The notes under the pieces: generated by a model
What the model was told of the DNA's origin: nothing
What the model saw: only the letters and a program-made list of their open reading frames with translations
Databases searched by the model: none
DNA from: Phycisphaerae bacterium
GTDB lineage: Bacteria; Planctomycetota; Phycisphaerae; UBA1845
Assembly: GCA_029260215.1 (NCBI GenBank)
Contig: JAJDDQ010000039.1
Span: 1-48,312, forward strand
DNA length: 48,312 nt
Reading direction: 5' to 3'
Made by a program: the position numbers and the translations under genes
Shown here: positions 16,359-24,823 of the stretch, one piece after another
How the letters are laid out: each line of letters begins with the position of its first letter
Position numbering within the stretch: position 1 is the stretch's first letter

Positions 16359-16931
16359 ATGGCGAAATCACCGGAAGAAATGGCGGCAGCGATGATTGCG
16401 AACCTGAAGGAAAAGACCGGCAAGTCGCTCGAGCAGTGGCTCAAGGTCGCCAAGAGCTCGAAGCTCGAAAAGCACGGAGCGCTTGTCAAATTCCTAAAAA
16501 CCGACCACGAACTAACCCACGGGTACGCCAATCTCGTCGCGCACAAGCTGCTCAAGAGCGACGCGGGGTCGGCCACCGAATCCGGAACCGATCTCGTCAC
16601 CGAGCAATACACCGGACCCAAAGAATCGCTGCGCCCAATCTACGACAAACTGATCACCGCCATCAGCCGGTTCGGCTCGGACGTTGAAATCGCACCGAAA
16701 AAAGCCTACACAAGCGTGCGACGCAAGAAGCAATTCGGCATCATCCAGCCATCGACCAAAACGCGTGTCGATGTCGGCATCAACCTGAAAGGTACGAAAC
16801 CAACAAGTCGGCTCGAAGCGTCGGGCAGCTTCAACTCGATGGTCAGCCACCGCGTGCGCCTTGCCAACGCAAAGGAAGTCAACGCGGAACTCATCGGCTG
16901 GCTGAAGGACGCTTACAACTCTGCGGGGTAA
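16359..16931 (+). CDS. DUF4287/DUF5655 domain protein
   Basis: This 190-residue soluble protein starts at ATG 16359, eight bases after AAGGAG. The frame upstream of this is open but has no Shine-Dalgarno or domain support. Residues 1-75 match the DUF4287 pattern (TGKSLEQWLKVAKSS, then HELTHGYANLVAHKLL). The second half matches DUF5655 (LRPIYDKLITAI, YTSVRRKKQFGIIQPSTKTRVDVG). The family is widespread in environmental bacteria and its function is unknown; the second part is often linked to a restriction-endonuclease-like or DNA-binding fold, which I cannot verify here. It stands alone. Confidence 0.8.
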   Translation: MAKSPEEMAAAMIANLKEKTGKSLEQWLKVAKSSKLEKHGALVKFLKTDHELTHGYANLVAHKLLKSDAGSATESGTDLVTEQYTGPKESLRPIYDKLITAISRFGSDVEIAPKKAYTSVRRKKQFGIIQPSTKTRVDVGINLKGTKPTSRLEASGSFNSMVSHRVRLANAKEVNAELIGWLKDAYNSAG

Positions 16932-16976
16932 AAAGTCGCGTCGCAGATTTCCGGTAAGACGCGAACGTGGAGCGAG

Positions 16977-17025
16977 GGCGCGCGCCGACCAGCTCGCACC
17001 CTTCGGCGATTGGTCGGCACGCGCC
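16977..17025. terminator. Large hairpin between convergent genes
   Basis: GGCGCGCGCCGACCA (16977-16991) pairs with TGGTCGGCACGCGCC (17011-17025) with a single mismatch and a 19-base loop. It begins 46 bp past the DUF4287 gene stop and ends 3 bp before the opposing stop, so it may end transcription in both directions. There is no U-tract. Confidence 0.5.
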
Positions 17026-17028
17026 TGC

Positions 17029-19164
17029 TCAATTCGGTTTCACGCGACGGGCTGCGTCACGCAGAACCGCCGCATAAGGATCGTTCGGATTCAGCTTGGC
17101 TGACCGATCGAAAGCGAGCAGCGCGTCTTCGGGATGTCCGGAGGCATACTCGATGTATCCCAGCACAAACCAACCGTCTGCGTCGCCCGGCGTCGATGCC
17201 AAGTGCAGTTGCAACGCCTGCGTCTGATTCGTCAGGTCCGAAGTCTTCCCGTAAAGACGGGAAATGTCGATGGGCCTGTCCACAACATCAGGAGCGAGTC
17301 CCAACCCGCGGCGAATCGCACCCGCAGAGGCCGCGTAATCACCCGAGGCGAAATGCGCCAAGCCATACGCCAGCGAAGCGAACCCATTGTCCGGCTCTTC
17401 CAACACAGCATAGGACAGCGCCTGCGTCGCATCATCGTACGCACCATTGCGGAAATCCTTGTCACCCGTCGCGAGCCATGCATTCTGAACAGGGATGCGT
17501 TCCTGCGGCTCTACTTCGATTTCGCGCCCGTCGGGAGGAGCTGCAGATGCCTCCGCTCCCGTTGGCGGACCGACGAAGTCGCCACGCACATCAGCCGGTC
17601 TATCGGCCCGGGTTGGATAAACAACCTGCGTGCCGTTGACCTGCTCGTCGACATACACCGTACGATCAGGATTCTCAACATAGACAGTCTCGACCGCCGG
17701 CGTATCGACATAGACCGTCCAACTGGGCGTATTGACGTATCCGAGCGACAAGTATGGATACCGGTAGTAGTACGTATCGTAGAGACTGGCGTACCCATAC
17801 GGATAATACGCCCCGCCGTAGAACACACTGTGATCCCTCACATAACCGAGGCCGCCGTAACCATACCCGCCACCGTAACCATATCCGATGCCAAAGCCGC
17901 CACCATAACCATACCCAAAGCCGCCACCGAGACCGCCGTAATAGTTATACCCATGCCCCCCACCATAGCCATAACCCCCGTCGTACCCGTGGCCGCGATC
18001 GTAACGGTTGCGGTCGTAGTACGCGGTCACACCGCCGCCCGAGCCGATCGAAAGCCCGGCGCGTTCATAACCATCGCGACCGTAATTGGAAAACGACAGG
18101 TCAAGCGGACGACGCGTTCCGGTCGCGCCGGCGGTCCGACCGGAACCGTACCAGTTGCCGCGTGCGGGTGATTTGTAGGCGCGATTCACATCCGACGAAC
18201 CGCGAACGCTGCGAAACGCCCGCGGTGAATTGCCGCTGCGGTCCAACCGCGTAGACCGGCTGGACGTCGAATCCGATCGACTCAGGCGTCCGGGGTTGCC
18301 GAAGGAACCTCTTGTGGCCGACCTCGTTGAGCGCGTAGCACGCGACGCGCCGGAATGCTGGCTGTTCGCGGATCGACCGATCGAACGCGACGCCCGACTC
18401 GGTGACAACGACGAATGCGCGGAATCACGCGCGCCGCGCGAAGGCGACAGGCGAGACCGCGTGCCCCCAACGTTCGAACTCCGCGAACGCGACGAACGAG
18501 AGAAACTCGATGACGATGGGCTGTGACCTCCATTGGTGGCCGAACGCGGAGCACGCACGGCGCTGCGGTTCGTTCGTCCGCCGTTGGCGGATGAGCGATT
18601 ACCGAGCGAAGACGCGGGACTTCTGCGAATCGAAGATGACCCGGAACGAGCCGGCGAATGCGATCGACCCATCGACGTCGATGATCCGCGCCGAACCTGC
18701 CGGGAGGGTGACCTGGACTGCACGGACGATCCGCCACGAATCGAACGCGATGAACCGGACGATCTGCGTGGGGCGCTGCGGAAGGAGCCGGACGAGCCGC
18801 GACTGGATCGCGAGGTGATCCCCCGACTGCGTGAAGCATGCCCGCCACCGCTGCGACCGATCGACCGCGAAGAACGACCAATGCCGCTTCGACCCACCGA
18901 CCGCGAGGAATGTCCACGGCTGCTCCTGCCGACCGAACGCGAGGAACGACCCCGGCTGCTTCTGCCGATCGAGCGCGAAGAGTGCCCGCCGCCGCTTCTG
19001 CCGATCGAACGCGCGGAACGACCGCCATGCCCCCCACCGCCCGAGCGATGGGACGATCCGCCGTGCCCTCTCTGAGCGAACGCTTCCGGCGCCGTCGATG
19101 CTAGAAACGCGGCAACCAGCATGGCCAACCACGCAGGCCTAGCCCATCTGGTTTGATTTCTCAC
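17029..19164 (-). CDS. Secreted Arg/Ser-repeat, Gly/Tyr-rich protein with C-terminal TPR domain
   Basis: This 711-residue protein starts at GTG 19164, with GGGG shortly before it. The longer frame to 19323 overlaps the upstream gene and lacks a signal. A clear signal peptide (WLAMLVAAFLASTAPEAFA) ends near residue 31. Residues 32 to about 340 are almost entirely Arg, Ser and Gly, including five 12-residue repeats of SSRSIGRSSRGR type at 50-109. About 385-455 is a Gly/Tyr-rich stretch (GYGYGGGYGYGGLGYV). Then come three short T-V-Y-V repeats (TVYVDTPAVETVYVENP), and from about 570 three or four TPR-like helix pairs (DDATQALSYAVLEEPDNGFA). An envelope, matrix or surface-layer role is plausible; function is unknown. 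Confidence 0.8.
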   Translation of the reverse strand: MRNQTRWARPAWLAMLVAAFLASTAPEAFAQRGHGGSSHRSGGGGHGGRSARSIGRSGGGHSSRSIGRSSRGRSSRSVGRSSRGHSSRSVGRSGIGRSSRSIGRSGGGHASRSRGITSRSSRGSSGSFRSAPRRSSGSSRSIRGGSSVQSRSPSRQVRRGSSTSMGRSHSPARSGSSSIRRSPASSLGNRSSANGGRTNRSAVRAPRSATNGGHSPSSSSFSRSSRSRSSNVGGTRSRLSPSRGARDSAHSSLSPSRASRSIGRSANSQHSGASRATRSTRSATRGSFGNPGRLSRSDSTSSRSTRLDRSGNSPRAFRSVRGSSDVNRAYKSPARGNWYGSGRTAGATGTRRPLDLSFSNYGRDGYERAGLSIGSGGGVTAYYDRNRYDRGHGYDGGYGYGGGHGYNYYGGLGGGFGYGYGGGFGIGYGYGGGYGYGGLGYVRDHSVFYGGAYYPYGYASLYDTYYYRYPYLSLGYVNTPSWTVYVDTPAVETVYVENPDRTVYVDEQVNGTQVVYPTRADRPADVRGDFVGPPTGAEASAAPPDGREIEVEPQERIPVQNAWLATGDKDFRNGAYDDATQALSYAVLEEPDNGFASLAYGLAHFASGDYAASAGAIRRGLGLAPDVVDRPIDISRLYGKTSDLTNQTQALQLHLASTPGDADGWFVLGYIEYASGHPEDALLAFDRSAKLNPNDPYAAVLRDAARRVKPN
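18838..19017 (-). repeat. Five tandem 36-bp units inside the SR-repeat protein gene
   Basis: Five in-frame 36-bp units encode the 12-residue repeats at protein residues 50-109 (variants of SSRSIGRSSRGR). Codons vary between copies while the peptide pattern is kept, so selection is likely at protein level. The array is a likely site of length change by replication slippage. Confidence 0.8.
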
Positions 19165-19309
19165 GGCAATACCCCTTTCGGTTTTTTGCGTCCGCCGATT
19201 ATGAACATCGTAAGATAGTTCACACATGTTAATCAATAGCACACGAACCCACCTGCGGCAAACAGATTCCCGCTGCCGTACAAGGTTAGACACGCGCCGG
19301 CGAGGAAGG

Positions 19310-19996
19310 TTAGGCAGCCACAATTCGACGTAAGTCGCTTAGAGAGCTTATCTTATGATCCGCTTCGCCTGATCCAACGTCGTGAATGCGGCGTTCACGG
19401 CACACCCAGACGGCACAAATCCCAGCCGATCGAGCACCGCCTACGTCGCTGTGCAGGGAATCCCCTACGTGCAGGACATTGCGGGGTTTCAGGCTGAAAA
19501 CCTCCAATGCGTGCTCAAAAATCGCGGATTCAGGCTTGTAGGAGGCCGCCTGCTCGCTCGATACGACAGCGTCGAATTCCAGGCCATGACGCTCGATCGC
19601 GGGAAGCAGGTGATCGTCATCCGCGTTCGAGACGCAGATTTTGGGCAGGTCAATGCTCTGGAGAACCTCTTTGGCTTCAGGGTGGAGGTTCGGGAAGCTC
19701 ATATACTCGAAAAGTTCGTCGGCGTAGGGCGTCGGATCGATTTGGCCCACCCATTGCGCGCACGTCGCGACGAGACTCGCACATTCACAGTCGTAAAGCC
19801 TGCGAAAACCATTCACGCGACACGCATCGACCTCCGCAAAGAACCGATTGCCCCACTCAACGACCATCTCGCGAGCAGTGATCGGTAGGTCGAAATCTCG
19901 AACGACATGGGCGCACGCCCGTTCGACGGCTTCCACATCGCCCGAAGCGATCGTGCCGTAGAAATCGAAAAATACTGCTTTGAAGGGACCAGCCAC
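19310..19996 (-). CDS. HAD-superfamily hydrolase
   Basis: This 228-residue haloacid-dehalogenase-like phosphatase starts at GTG 19996, or at TTG 19999 just after the HIT gene stop at 20002. Motif I is VFFDFYGTIAS, with nucleophile Asp and a Tyr in place of the second Asp, as in some HAD subfamilies. Motif II is KICVSNADD. The motif III Lys lies in SYKPESAIF, and motif IV is LHVGDSLHSDVGGARSAG. The helical cap follows motif I (subclass C1). Substrate unknown. It is two to five bases from the HIT gene, so the two are probably co-transcribed. Confidence 0.88.
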   Translation of the reverse strand: MAGPFKAVFFDFYGTIASGDVEAVERACAHVVRDFDLPITAREMVVEWGNRFFAEVDACRVNGFRRLYDCECASLVATCAQWVGQIDPTPYADELFEYMSFPNLHPEAKEVLQSIDLPKICVSNADDDHLLPAIERHGLEFDAVVSSEQAASYKPESAIFEHALEVFSLKPRNVLHVGDSLHSDVGGARSAGICAVWVCRERRIHDVGSGEADHKISSLSDLRRIVAA

Positions 19997-20001
19997 CAAG
20001 A

Positions 20002-20430
20002 CTACTCGCTTTCCAGGAGTTTTCTGATGCGCTTTTGCAGCGCGGCGGCTTCACCTTCGGAATAGGCACCGGTGTTCCAACGGTACCCCAGACCATCGTC
20101 AGGCCCGCGCGGTATCAGATGAAAGTGAACGTGGTCGACAACCTGACCGGCGACGCGGCCGCTGTTGAGCAACACGTTCAGCCCGTCCGCTCCCGAGGTA
20201 GATTGAATCGCTCGGGCCAGTCGAGGTAGGCATCCGGTTAGCTCAGCCGCCGCCTCGGCGGACATATCCGAAATTCTTTCAATGTGAAACTTCGGGATGA
20301 GGAGCGTGTGACCCGACGCAAGTGGGCCGATATCGAGAAACGCAAGCGCGGACGCCGTTTCGAAGACCACGGTCGCGGGAATCTCACCCGCGACGATTTT
20401 GCAAAACGGACACGCACTCTCCGTGGGCAT
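20002..20430 (-). CDS. HIT-family nucleotide hydrolase/transferase
   Basis: This 142-residue protein has the N-terminal Zn-ribbon-like CPFCKIVAGEIPA, the strand HTLLIPKFHIERI, and the catalytic His triad VDHVHFHLIPR. These are the marks of the HinT branch, which cleaves nucleoside phosphoramidates and related acyl-adenylates. Length is normal for the family. It lies 36 bp downstream of rplQ and just before the HAD gene on the same strand, possibly as a tail of the alpha operon. Confidence 0.93.
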   Translation of the reverse strand: MPTESACPFCKIVAGEIPATVVFETASALAFLDIGPLASGHTLLIPKFHIERISDMSAEAAAELTGCLPRLARAIQSTSGADGLNVLLNSGRVAGQVVDHVHFHLIPRGPDDGLGYRWNTGAYSEGEAAALQKRIRKLLESE

Positions 20431-20465
20431 CTTCAGCCCTCACAGCCAAAGGCGTTGGGGTCGGT

Positions 20466-21137
20466 CTATGCGCTGTCGCCGGATGCGTCGTCAGCAAGGG
20501 CGTCTGCCTTGGCAGAACCGGATCGCTGAGCCGCGGCAAACTGCTTGGCAGCTTTGACTGCGGCTGCGTAACGCGCATCGGCACGACTGCGTCGCGCTGA
20601 TTTTCCAGGCTTGGTCACGCCGGTCGGAGCTTCCTCGTCGCCGACGAGTTGCACGATGGCGAGGCAAGCCTGATCGCCGATGCGACGCTTCGCCAAGCGA
20701 ATCAACCGCGTGTACCCACCGGGTCGGTCTTCGAAATTGGGCGCGACCTTCTCGATCAAGCGATAGGTGACCGTCTCGGCGGTGAACGGCAAGCCGCCCC
20801 TTGGCGCACCCGTCCGATGCCGGCGACCACTGCGGGAGCGAAGCACCTGCTTGCGACGGGCGTCGGTCATCGCTTCATAATCGTCGCGGTGCTCGGCTGG
20901 GATCAAGGAACGATCGCTCATCAGCCTGTGGATGCGACGACGGGCTTCGAGACTCCCCCCGCGGGCCCGCTTGGCCAGCGTGATAAGCCGCTCGGCAAAG
21001 GGCTTGAGGTCTTTGGCCTTGGGGAGCGTCGTGCGGACCTGGCCGTGCTCGAAAAGAGACTGGGCCAAATTCCGCTGCATCGCCTTGCGATGTTCGGACG
21101 TGCGATTTAACTTTCGATGCGCTACACGATGCCTCAT
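20466..21137 (-). CDS. rplQ: 50S ribosomal protein L17
   Basis: This 223-residue protein starts at ATG 21137 (MRHRVAHRKLNRTSEHRKAM), the conserved L17 beginning. The longer frame upstream is rejected. Typical L17 is about 120 residues. Here the conserved parts TLPKAKDLKPFAERLITLAK and FEDRPGGYTRLIRLAKRR are separated by an insert of about 40 residues (80-122, rich in Arg), and a basic/alanine-rich tail of about 50 residues is added at the end. Last ribosomal gene of the alpha operon, directly after rpoA. Confidence 0.96.
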   Translation of the reverse strand: MRHRVAHRKLNRTSEHRKAMQRNLAQSLFEHGQVRTTLPKAKDLKPFAERLITLAKRARGGSLEARRRIHRLMSDRSLIPAEHRDDYEAMTDARRKQVLRSRSGRRHRTGAPRGGLPFTAETVTYRLIEKVAPNFEDRPGGYTRLIRLAKRRIGDQACLAIVQLVGDEEAPTGVTKPGKSARRSRADARYAAAVKAAKQFAAAQRSGSAKADALADDASGDSA

Positions 21138-21193
21138 GGCTTCACCATATTCACAAATTGTGTCGGCGCGACCGCCGACGCTCATACGAAATT

Positions 21194-22264
21194 CTAGTTA
21201 TGATCCGCGGGCACCGAAAGCTCGTGCGGATTTTCCGGCACACTTCCGCTTTCGCCACCGTCGGCGGAATCCTGAGATTCAAACATCATGCCCAGCCCCA
21301 GCCCCATCTCGCCAAGCTTCCGGCGAACCTCCCTCAGAGAGGTCTTGCCGAAACTGCGCAAACGAAGCATGTCACCCTCGGTCAGGCGGCAAAGCTCACC
21401 GACCGTGCGGATCTTCGCGGCATCGAGGCAGTTGCTGGCCCGTACGGAAAATTCCAGTTCCGCAATCGGCTTGGCCAGGATCGACTGCATCGCGTTGTCC
21501 ATTTTGTGCGTACCGCCGTCGGCTTCATGGGCGGGCGCGCTCTGAATCGTGTCCTCACCAAGCTGGAGGTAGTGAACAAACGGGTTCAGATGCTTGCGAA
21601 GAATCTTGGACGCTTCGACCAGCACGTCATCCGGCGAAATCGTACCATCGGTCCATATCTCAAGGTTAAGCCGATCGTAGTTGGTCCGCTGGCCGACACG
21701 CGTATCCTCGGTGCGAAAGCGAACGCGCACGACCGGCGAATAAACCGAATCGACCGGTATGACACCGATTTCGTTCTCTCGCTCCGCATTTTCCACGGCT
21801 GTGACATAGCCTCGACCGGACGAGACAGTCAGCTCCGCCTGGAACTCGACATCGTCGGTCAAGGTCGCGATCACGTGATCCTTGTTGATAATTTCGACAG
21901 ACGGATCGCAAACAATGTCGCCACCCGTAACGTCTCCCTTGCCCTTGCGCTCGACCTTGATCGTCTTGCGTTCCGAAGAATCGCACTTTACGACCAGGCC
22001 CTTGATGTTCAGAATGATATCCGTCACATCCTGAAACACACCGGGCAAGCTCATGAACTCGTGGGCGGCCCCGGCGATTTTCACGCTGCACACGGCTGCA
22101 CCTTCGATACTCGACAGCAACACCCGGCGAAGGGAGTTGCCGATGGTCGTACCGAAGCCGCGCTCGAACGGTTCAATGACGAACAGGCCATACCTGGGCG
22201 TACTAACCGACTCATCAAGCTGAACGGTGCTCGGCAGTTCCAATCCACGCCATCTGATACGCAT
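21194..22264 (-). CDS. rpoA: RNA polymerase subunit alpha
   Basis: This 356-residue protein starts at ATG 22264, eight bases after CAGGAG. The N-terminal assembly domain is marked by EPFERGFGTTIGNSLRRVLL and GAAVCSVKIAG. The C-terminal DNA- and activator-binding domain (about 270-330) contains FSVRASNCLDAAKIRTVGEL and LRSFGKTSLREVRRKL. The UP-element-contacting Arg and Asn are present in VRASNCL. A charged linker and short acidic tail complete it. It lies between rpsD and rplQ in the conserved alpha-operon order. Confidence 0.98.
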   Translation of the reverse strand: MRIRWRGLELPSTVQLDESVSTPRYGLFVIEPFERGFGTTIGNSLRRVLLSSIEGAAVCSVKIAGAAHEFMSLPGVFQDVTDIILNIKGLVVKCDSSERKTIKVERKGKGDVTGGDIVCDPSVEIINKDHVIATLTDDVEFQAELTVSSGRGYVTAVENAERENEIGVIPVDSVYSPVVRVRFRTEDTRVGQRTNYDRLNLEIWTDGTISPDDVLVEASKILRKHLNPFVHYLQLGEDTIQSAPAHEADGGTHKMDNAMQSILAKPIAELEFSVRASNCLDAAKIRTVGELCRLTEGDMLRLRSFGKTSLREVRRKLGEMGLGLGMMFESQDSADGGESGSVPENPHELSVPADHN

Positions 22265-22348
22265 TAGCCAAGTCTCCTGCAGGTCCCGATTGGTCCTCGA
22301 ACGGCAGCGCGGTCGCATCCATCGACCGCGCAACGCACACACTGGGCG

Positions 22349-22978
22349 TTAGCGACTGCACATCTCGACAATGAGTTGCTCCTCGACGGGTATTTGCACA
22401 TGTTCGCGCGTCGGCAGCGCGATGACCCGTCCTTCAAGTTTGGTGATATCACGTTCCAACCACTCCTGCACCGGCGGCGGACTGTCGCCCATGAGGCGCT
22501 GGACATATTTGCGACTGCGCTCGCAACTGTGCGTCCCGATCACGTCGCCGTTGCGAATACGAAAGCTAGGCCTGTCGACCTTTCGGCCGTTGACCGTAAT
22601 GTGTCCGTGAACGACGGCCTGACGGGCGGTGCGGCGCGACTGGCTGAACGCGAGCTTCCAGACAACGTTGTCCAGACGACGCTCGAGCAATGTCAGCAGC
22701 TCCACACCGGTGTTGCCGGGGAGCTTGGACGCCGCTTCAAAGTAGAGTTTGAACTGCTTTTCAAGCACGCCGTAGTAACGCTTTACCTTCTGCTTTTCGC
22801 GCAGACGGACCAGGTAGTTGCTTCCCTTGCCGCGTCGCCAGGAATGCATGCCCGGCGGATTGCTGCGCCATTGACGCTCCATCGGGCATTTGGCGGATTC
22901 GCACCGTATCCCCTTGAGCATCAGCTTGATGCCCTCGCGGCGGCATTGACGACAAACAGGTCCAGTATATCTCGCCAT
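22349..22978 (-). CDS. rpsD: 30S ribosomal protein S4 (zinc-binding form)
   Basis: This 209-residue assembly-initiating protein starts at ATG 22978. Cys9, Cys12, Cys26 and Cys31 form the zinc-binding knuckle of the C+ form (PVCRQC, then CESAKC). The S4 RNA-binding domain follows (ERRLDNVVWKLAFSQSRRTA, then VVHGHITVNGRKVDRPS). In many bacteria S4 represses the alpha operon; I see no proof of that here. Sits between rpsK and rpoA. Confidence 0.97.
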   Translation of the reverse strand: MARYTGPVCRQCRREGIKLMLKGIRCESAKCPMERQWRSNPPGMHSWRRGKGSNYLVRLREKQKVKRYYGVLEKQFKLYFEAASKLPGNTGVELLTLLERRLDNVVWKLAFSQSRRTARQAVVHGHITVNGRKVDRPSFRIRNGDVIGTHSCERSRKYVQRLMGDSPPPVQEWLERDITKLEGRVIALPTREHVQIPVEEQLIVEMCSR

Positions 22979-23055
22979 CTCGTGTTCGTCCGATCCGTAT
23001 CAGTTGTGTCGAACCACCCGTTCGACGTACATCCTTCAGACTTCAAATCATGCTG

Positions 23056-23436
23056 CTAGACGCGCCGGCGCTTCGAGGGCCTGCATCCGTTGTGCGGCAG
23101 CGGCGTACAGTCCTCAATGGACTGAATGCGCATGCCCGACGCCTGCAAAGCCGTCACGGCTGAGTCGCGCCCGCCGCCTGGGCCTTTGACGCGCACTTCC
23201 AACTCGATCACGCCGAATTTCTTCGCCGCCTGGGCGACGCGCTCCGCCGCGCGCTGAGCGGCAAAGGGCGTGCTCTTGCGTGTACCCTTGAAACCGACCG
23301 TGCCGGCAGACGACCACGCAAGGGTCTCGCCGTTCATGTCGGTAATGTTGATCATCGTATTGTTGAACGACGCCTTAATGTGCGCGATCGCTCGCGCGAC
23401 GTTACGGCGTACGCGACGCTTTCCTTGTTTAGCCAC
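23056..23436 (-). CDS. rpsK: 30S ribosomal protein S11
   Basis: This 126-residue protein starts at GTG 23436, overlapping the rpsM end by eight bases (GTGGCTAA). Conserved segments are [20 protein letters not shown] and [18 protein letters not shown], and the end is [18 protein letters not shown]11 lies on the platform near the mRNA exit. Overlap with rpsM implies translational coupling. Confidence 0.97.
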   Translation of the reverse strand: MAKQGKRRVRRNVARAIAHIKASFNNTMINITDMNGETLAWSSAGTVGFKGTRKSTPFAAQRAAERVAQAAKKFGVIELEVRVKGPGGGRDSAVTALQASGMRIQSIEDCTPLPHNGCRPSKRRRV

Positions 23437-23818
23437 GGCTCAACTCCTTGACGCCCTTCTTGCCTGCAACGGTCTTCTTGGGGCCTTTGCGTGTTCGGGC
23501 ATTTGATCGCGTCTTTTGGCCACGACATGGCAACCCGCGACGATGACGCAAACCTCGATAGCACCCAATATCGCGCAATCGCGCAATGCACGCGGAAACC
23601 GCGCGACGGGCCACACCTTCAACCTGGTAGTTGCGATCGATAACACCCGCGATCGTCGCCACCTCGTCCTCGGTGAGATCCTTGGCTTTGACGTTCGGCT
23701 CGATACCCGCTTCTTTCAAAATCAGAAGCGAGACGTGAGGCCCAACACCATAGATGTATCGAAGCGAATATTCGATCTGCTTGTCGTTCGGAATGTCCAC
23801 ACCCGCAATACGCGGCAT
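23429..23818 (-). CDS. rpsM: 30S ribosomal protein S13
   Basis: This 129-residue protein starts at ATG 23818 after a perfect AGGAGG. It begins [18 protein letters not shown] and has the helix-hairpin-helix [17 protein letters not shown]. The 16S-binding basic tail region is [20 protein letters not shown]. It bridges to the large subunit in the head. Starts 11 bases after the rpmJ stop. Confidence 0.97.
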   Translation of the reverse strand: MPRIAGVDIPNDKQIEYSLRYIYGVGPHVSLLILKEAGIEPNVKAKDLTEDEVATIAGVIDRNYQVEGVARRAVSACIARLRDIGCYRGLRHRRGLPCRGQKTRSNARTRKGPKKTVAGKKGVKELSRG

Positions 23819-23829
23819 CTTCGACCTCC

Positions 23830-23943
23830 TTAGCCTTGTCGCTGCTTGTGACGCGGATTCGTGCAAATCACGCGTACAACACCCTTGCGACGAACGATCT
23901 TGCAGTTTTCGCAAATCCGCCGAACGCTGGCTCGTACTTTCAT
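23830..23943 (-). CDS. rpmJ: 50S ribosomal protein L36
   Basis: This 37-residue protein ([20 protein letters not shown] and so on, ending RHKQRQG) starts at ATG 23943 after GGAG. Cys11, Cys14, Cys27 and His32 make the standard L36 zinc site. It is too short for most ORF callers. It follows map by 31 bp with no infA between, unlike the usual map-infA-rpmJ order. Confidence 0.95.
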   Translation of the reverse strand: MKVRASVRRICENCKIVRRKGVVRVICTNPRHKQRQG

Positions 23944-23974
23944 GACAACTGCTCCAAAAAACTCCTGCGATCGC

Positions 23975-24823
23975 TCAACCGCAGGCTGTCAAAATCTCTG
24001 CTTGCGCTTCCGTCACCGCGACCGTGTGCTCAAAATGGGCGGCACACAAGCCGTCCTGAGTCACCACCGCCCAGCGATCGGGCGTGCCGTACCGAACTTT
24101 GTGGCTGCCGAGGTTCACCATCGGTTCGATCGCGAGCGTCATGTTGGCCTGCAAACGAAAGTCGTTGCGGGCCTGCTTGCGATCGCGATAGTTGGGAACC
24201 TTGGGTTCCTCATGCATTTCCTGGCCTATGCCGTGCCCGACAAAATCACGCACGACCGACAACCCTTCTCCTTCAACGTAGACCTGCATGGCGGCTGCGA
24301 CCTCGCTCCACATCCGGCCCGCACGCGCCTCACGCACCGCCATGTCCAGCGTGCCTCGGGTCACATCCAAAAGGCGACGAACATCTTCACTGATCGTTCC
24401 AATCGCGAACGTCCGGGCTGAGTCGCCGCAGTAGCCGCTCAACCGCACGCCGCAATCGACGCTGACAATATCGCCGTCTACCAGCGGCTTGTCATCCGGC
24501 AAGCCATGCACCACTACTTCGTTGACGCTCGTACACAAAGCAGCCGGAAACGGGAAACTTGCCTGCGGATTTACGACGCCCTTGAACAAGGCCTCCGCGC
24601 CCGCCTTGGCAATGCGATCCTCCGCGATCCGGTTCAACTCCGCCGTCGTGACGCCGGGCTTGGCCAACCCTTCGAGTTCGTCAAGAACCGAGCTAACCAA
24701 ACCGCCCGCACGACGCATCAAATCGATTTCACGAGCGCTTTTCAGTATGATTCCGCTTTGCACTCGTCCACCAGCACGCCCGCTACTCGTCTTCTCGGAT
24801 TTCCGCCCAACCGGTCGATCCAT
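23975..24823 (-). CDS. map: Methionine aminopeptidase type I
   Basis: This 282-residue enzyme removes the initiator Met from new proteins. It starts at ATG 24823, overlapping the secY stop (TAATG). The five metal ligands are visible in order: Asp in IVSVDCGV, Asp in YCGDSARTF, His in FVGHGIGQ, Glu in LAIEPMV and Glu in HFEHTVAV. The [11 protein letters not shown] segment near the N-terminal third is typical of type I. An extra basic N-terminal arm of about 20 residues ([16 protein letters not shown]) may contact the ribosome. Coupled to secY. Confidence 0.97.
   Translation of the reverse strand: MDRPVGRKSEKTSSGRAGGRVQSGIILKSAREIDLMRRAGGLVSSVLDELEGLAKPGVTTAELNRIAEDRIAKAGAEALFKGVVNPQASFPFPAALCTSVNEVVVHGLPDDKPLVDGDIVSVDCGVRLSGYCGDSARTFAIGTISEDVRRLLDVTRGTLDMAVREARAGRMWSEVAAAMQVYVEGEGLSVVRDFVGHGIGQEMHEEPKVPNYRDRKQARNDFRLQANMTLAIEPMVNLGSHKVRYGTPDRWAVVTQDGLCAAHFEHTVAVTEAQAEILTACG

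Noticed and set aside
19165-19323. 53-residue extension of the SR-repeat protein gene
   Set aside because: It would overlap the HAD gene end and bury the signal peptide; the GTG at 19164 with GGGG upstream fits better.
21138-21185. Upstream extension of rplQ
   Set aside because: The conserved L17 start MRHR lies at 21137; the added 16 residues match nothing in the family.
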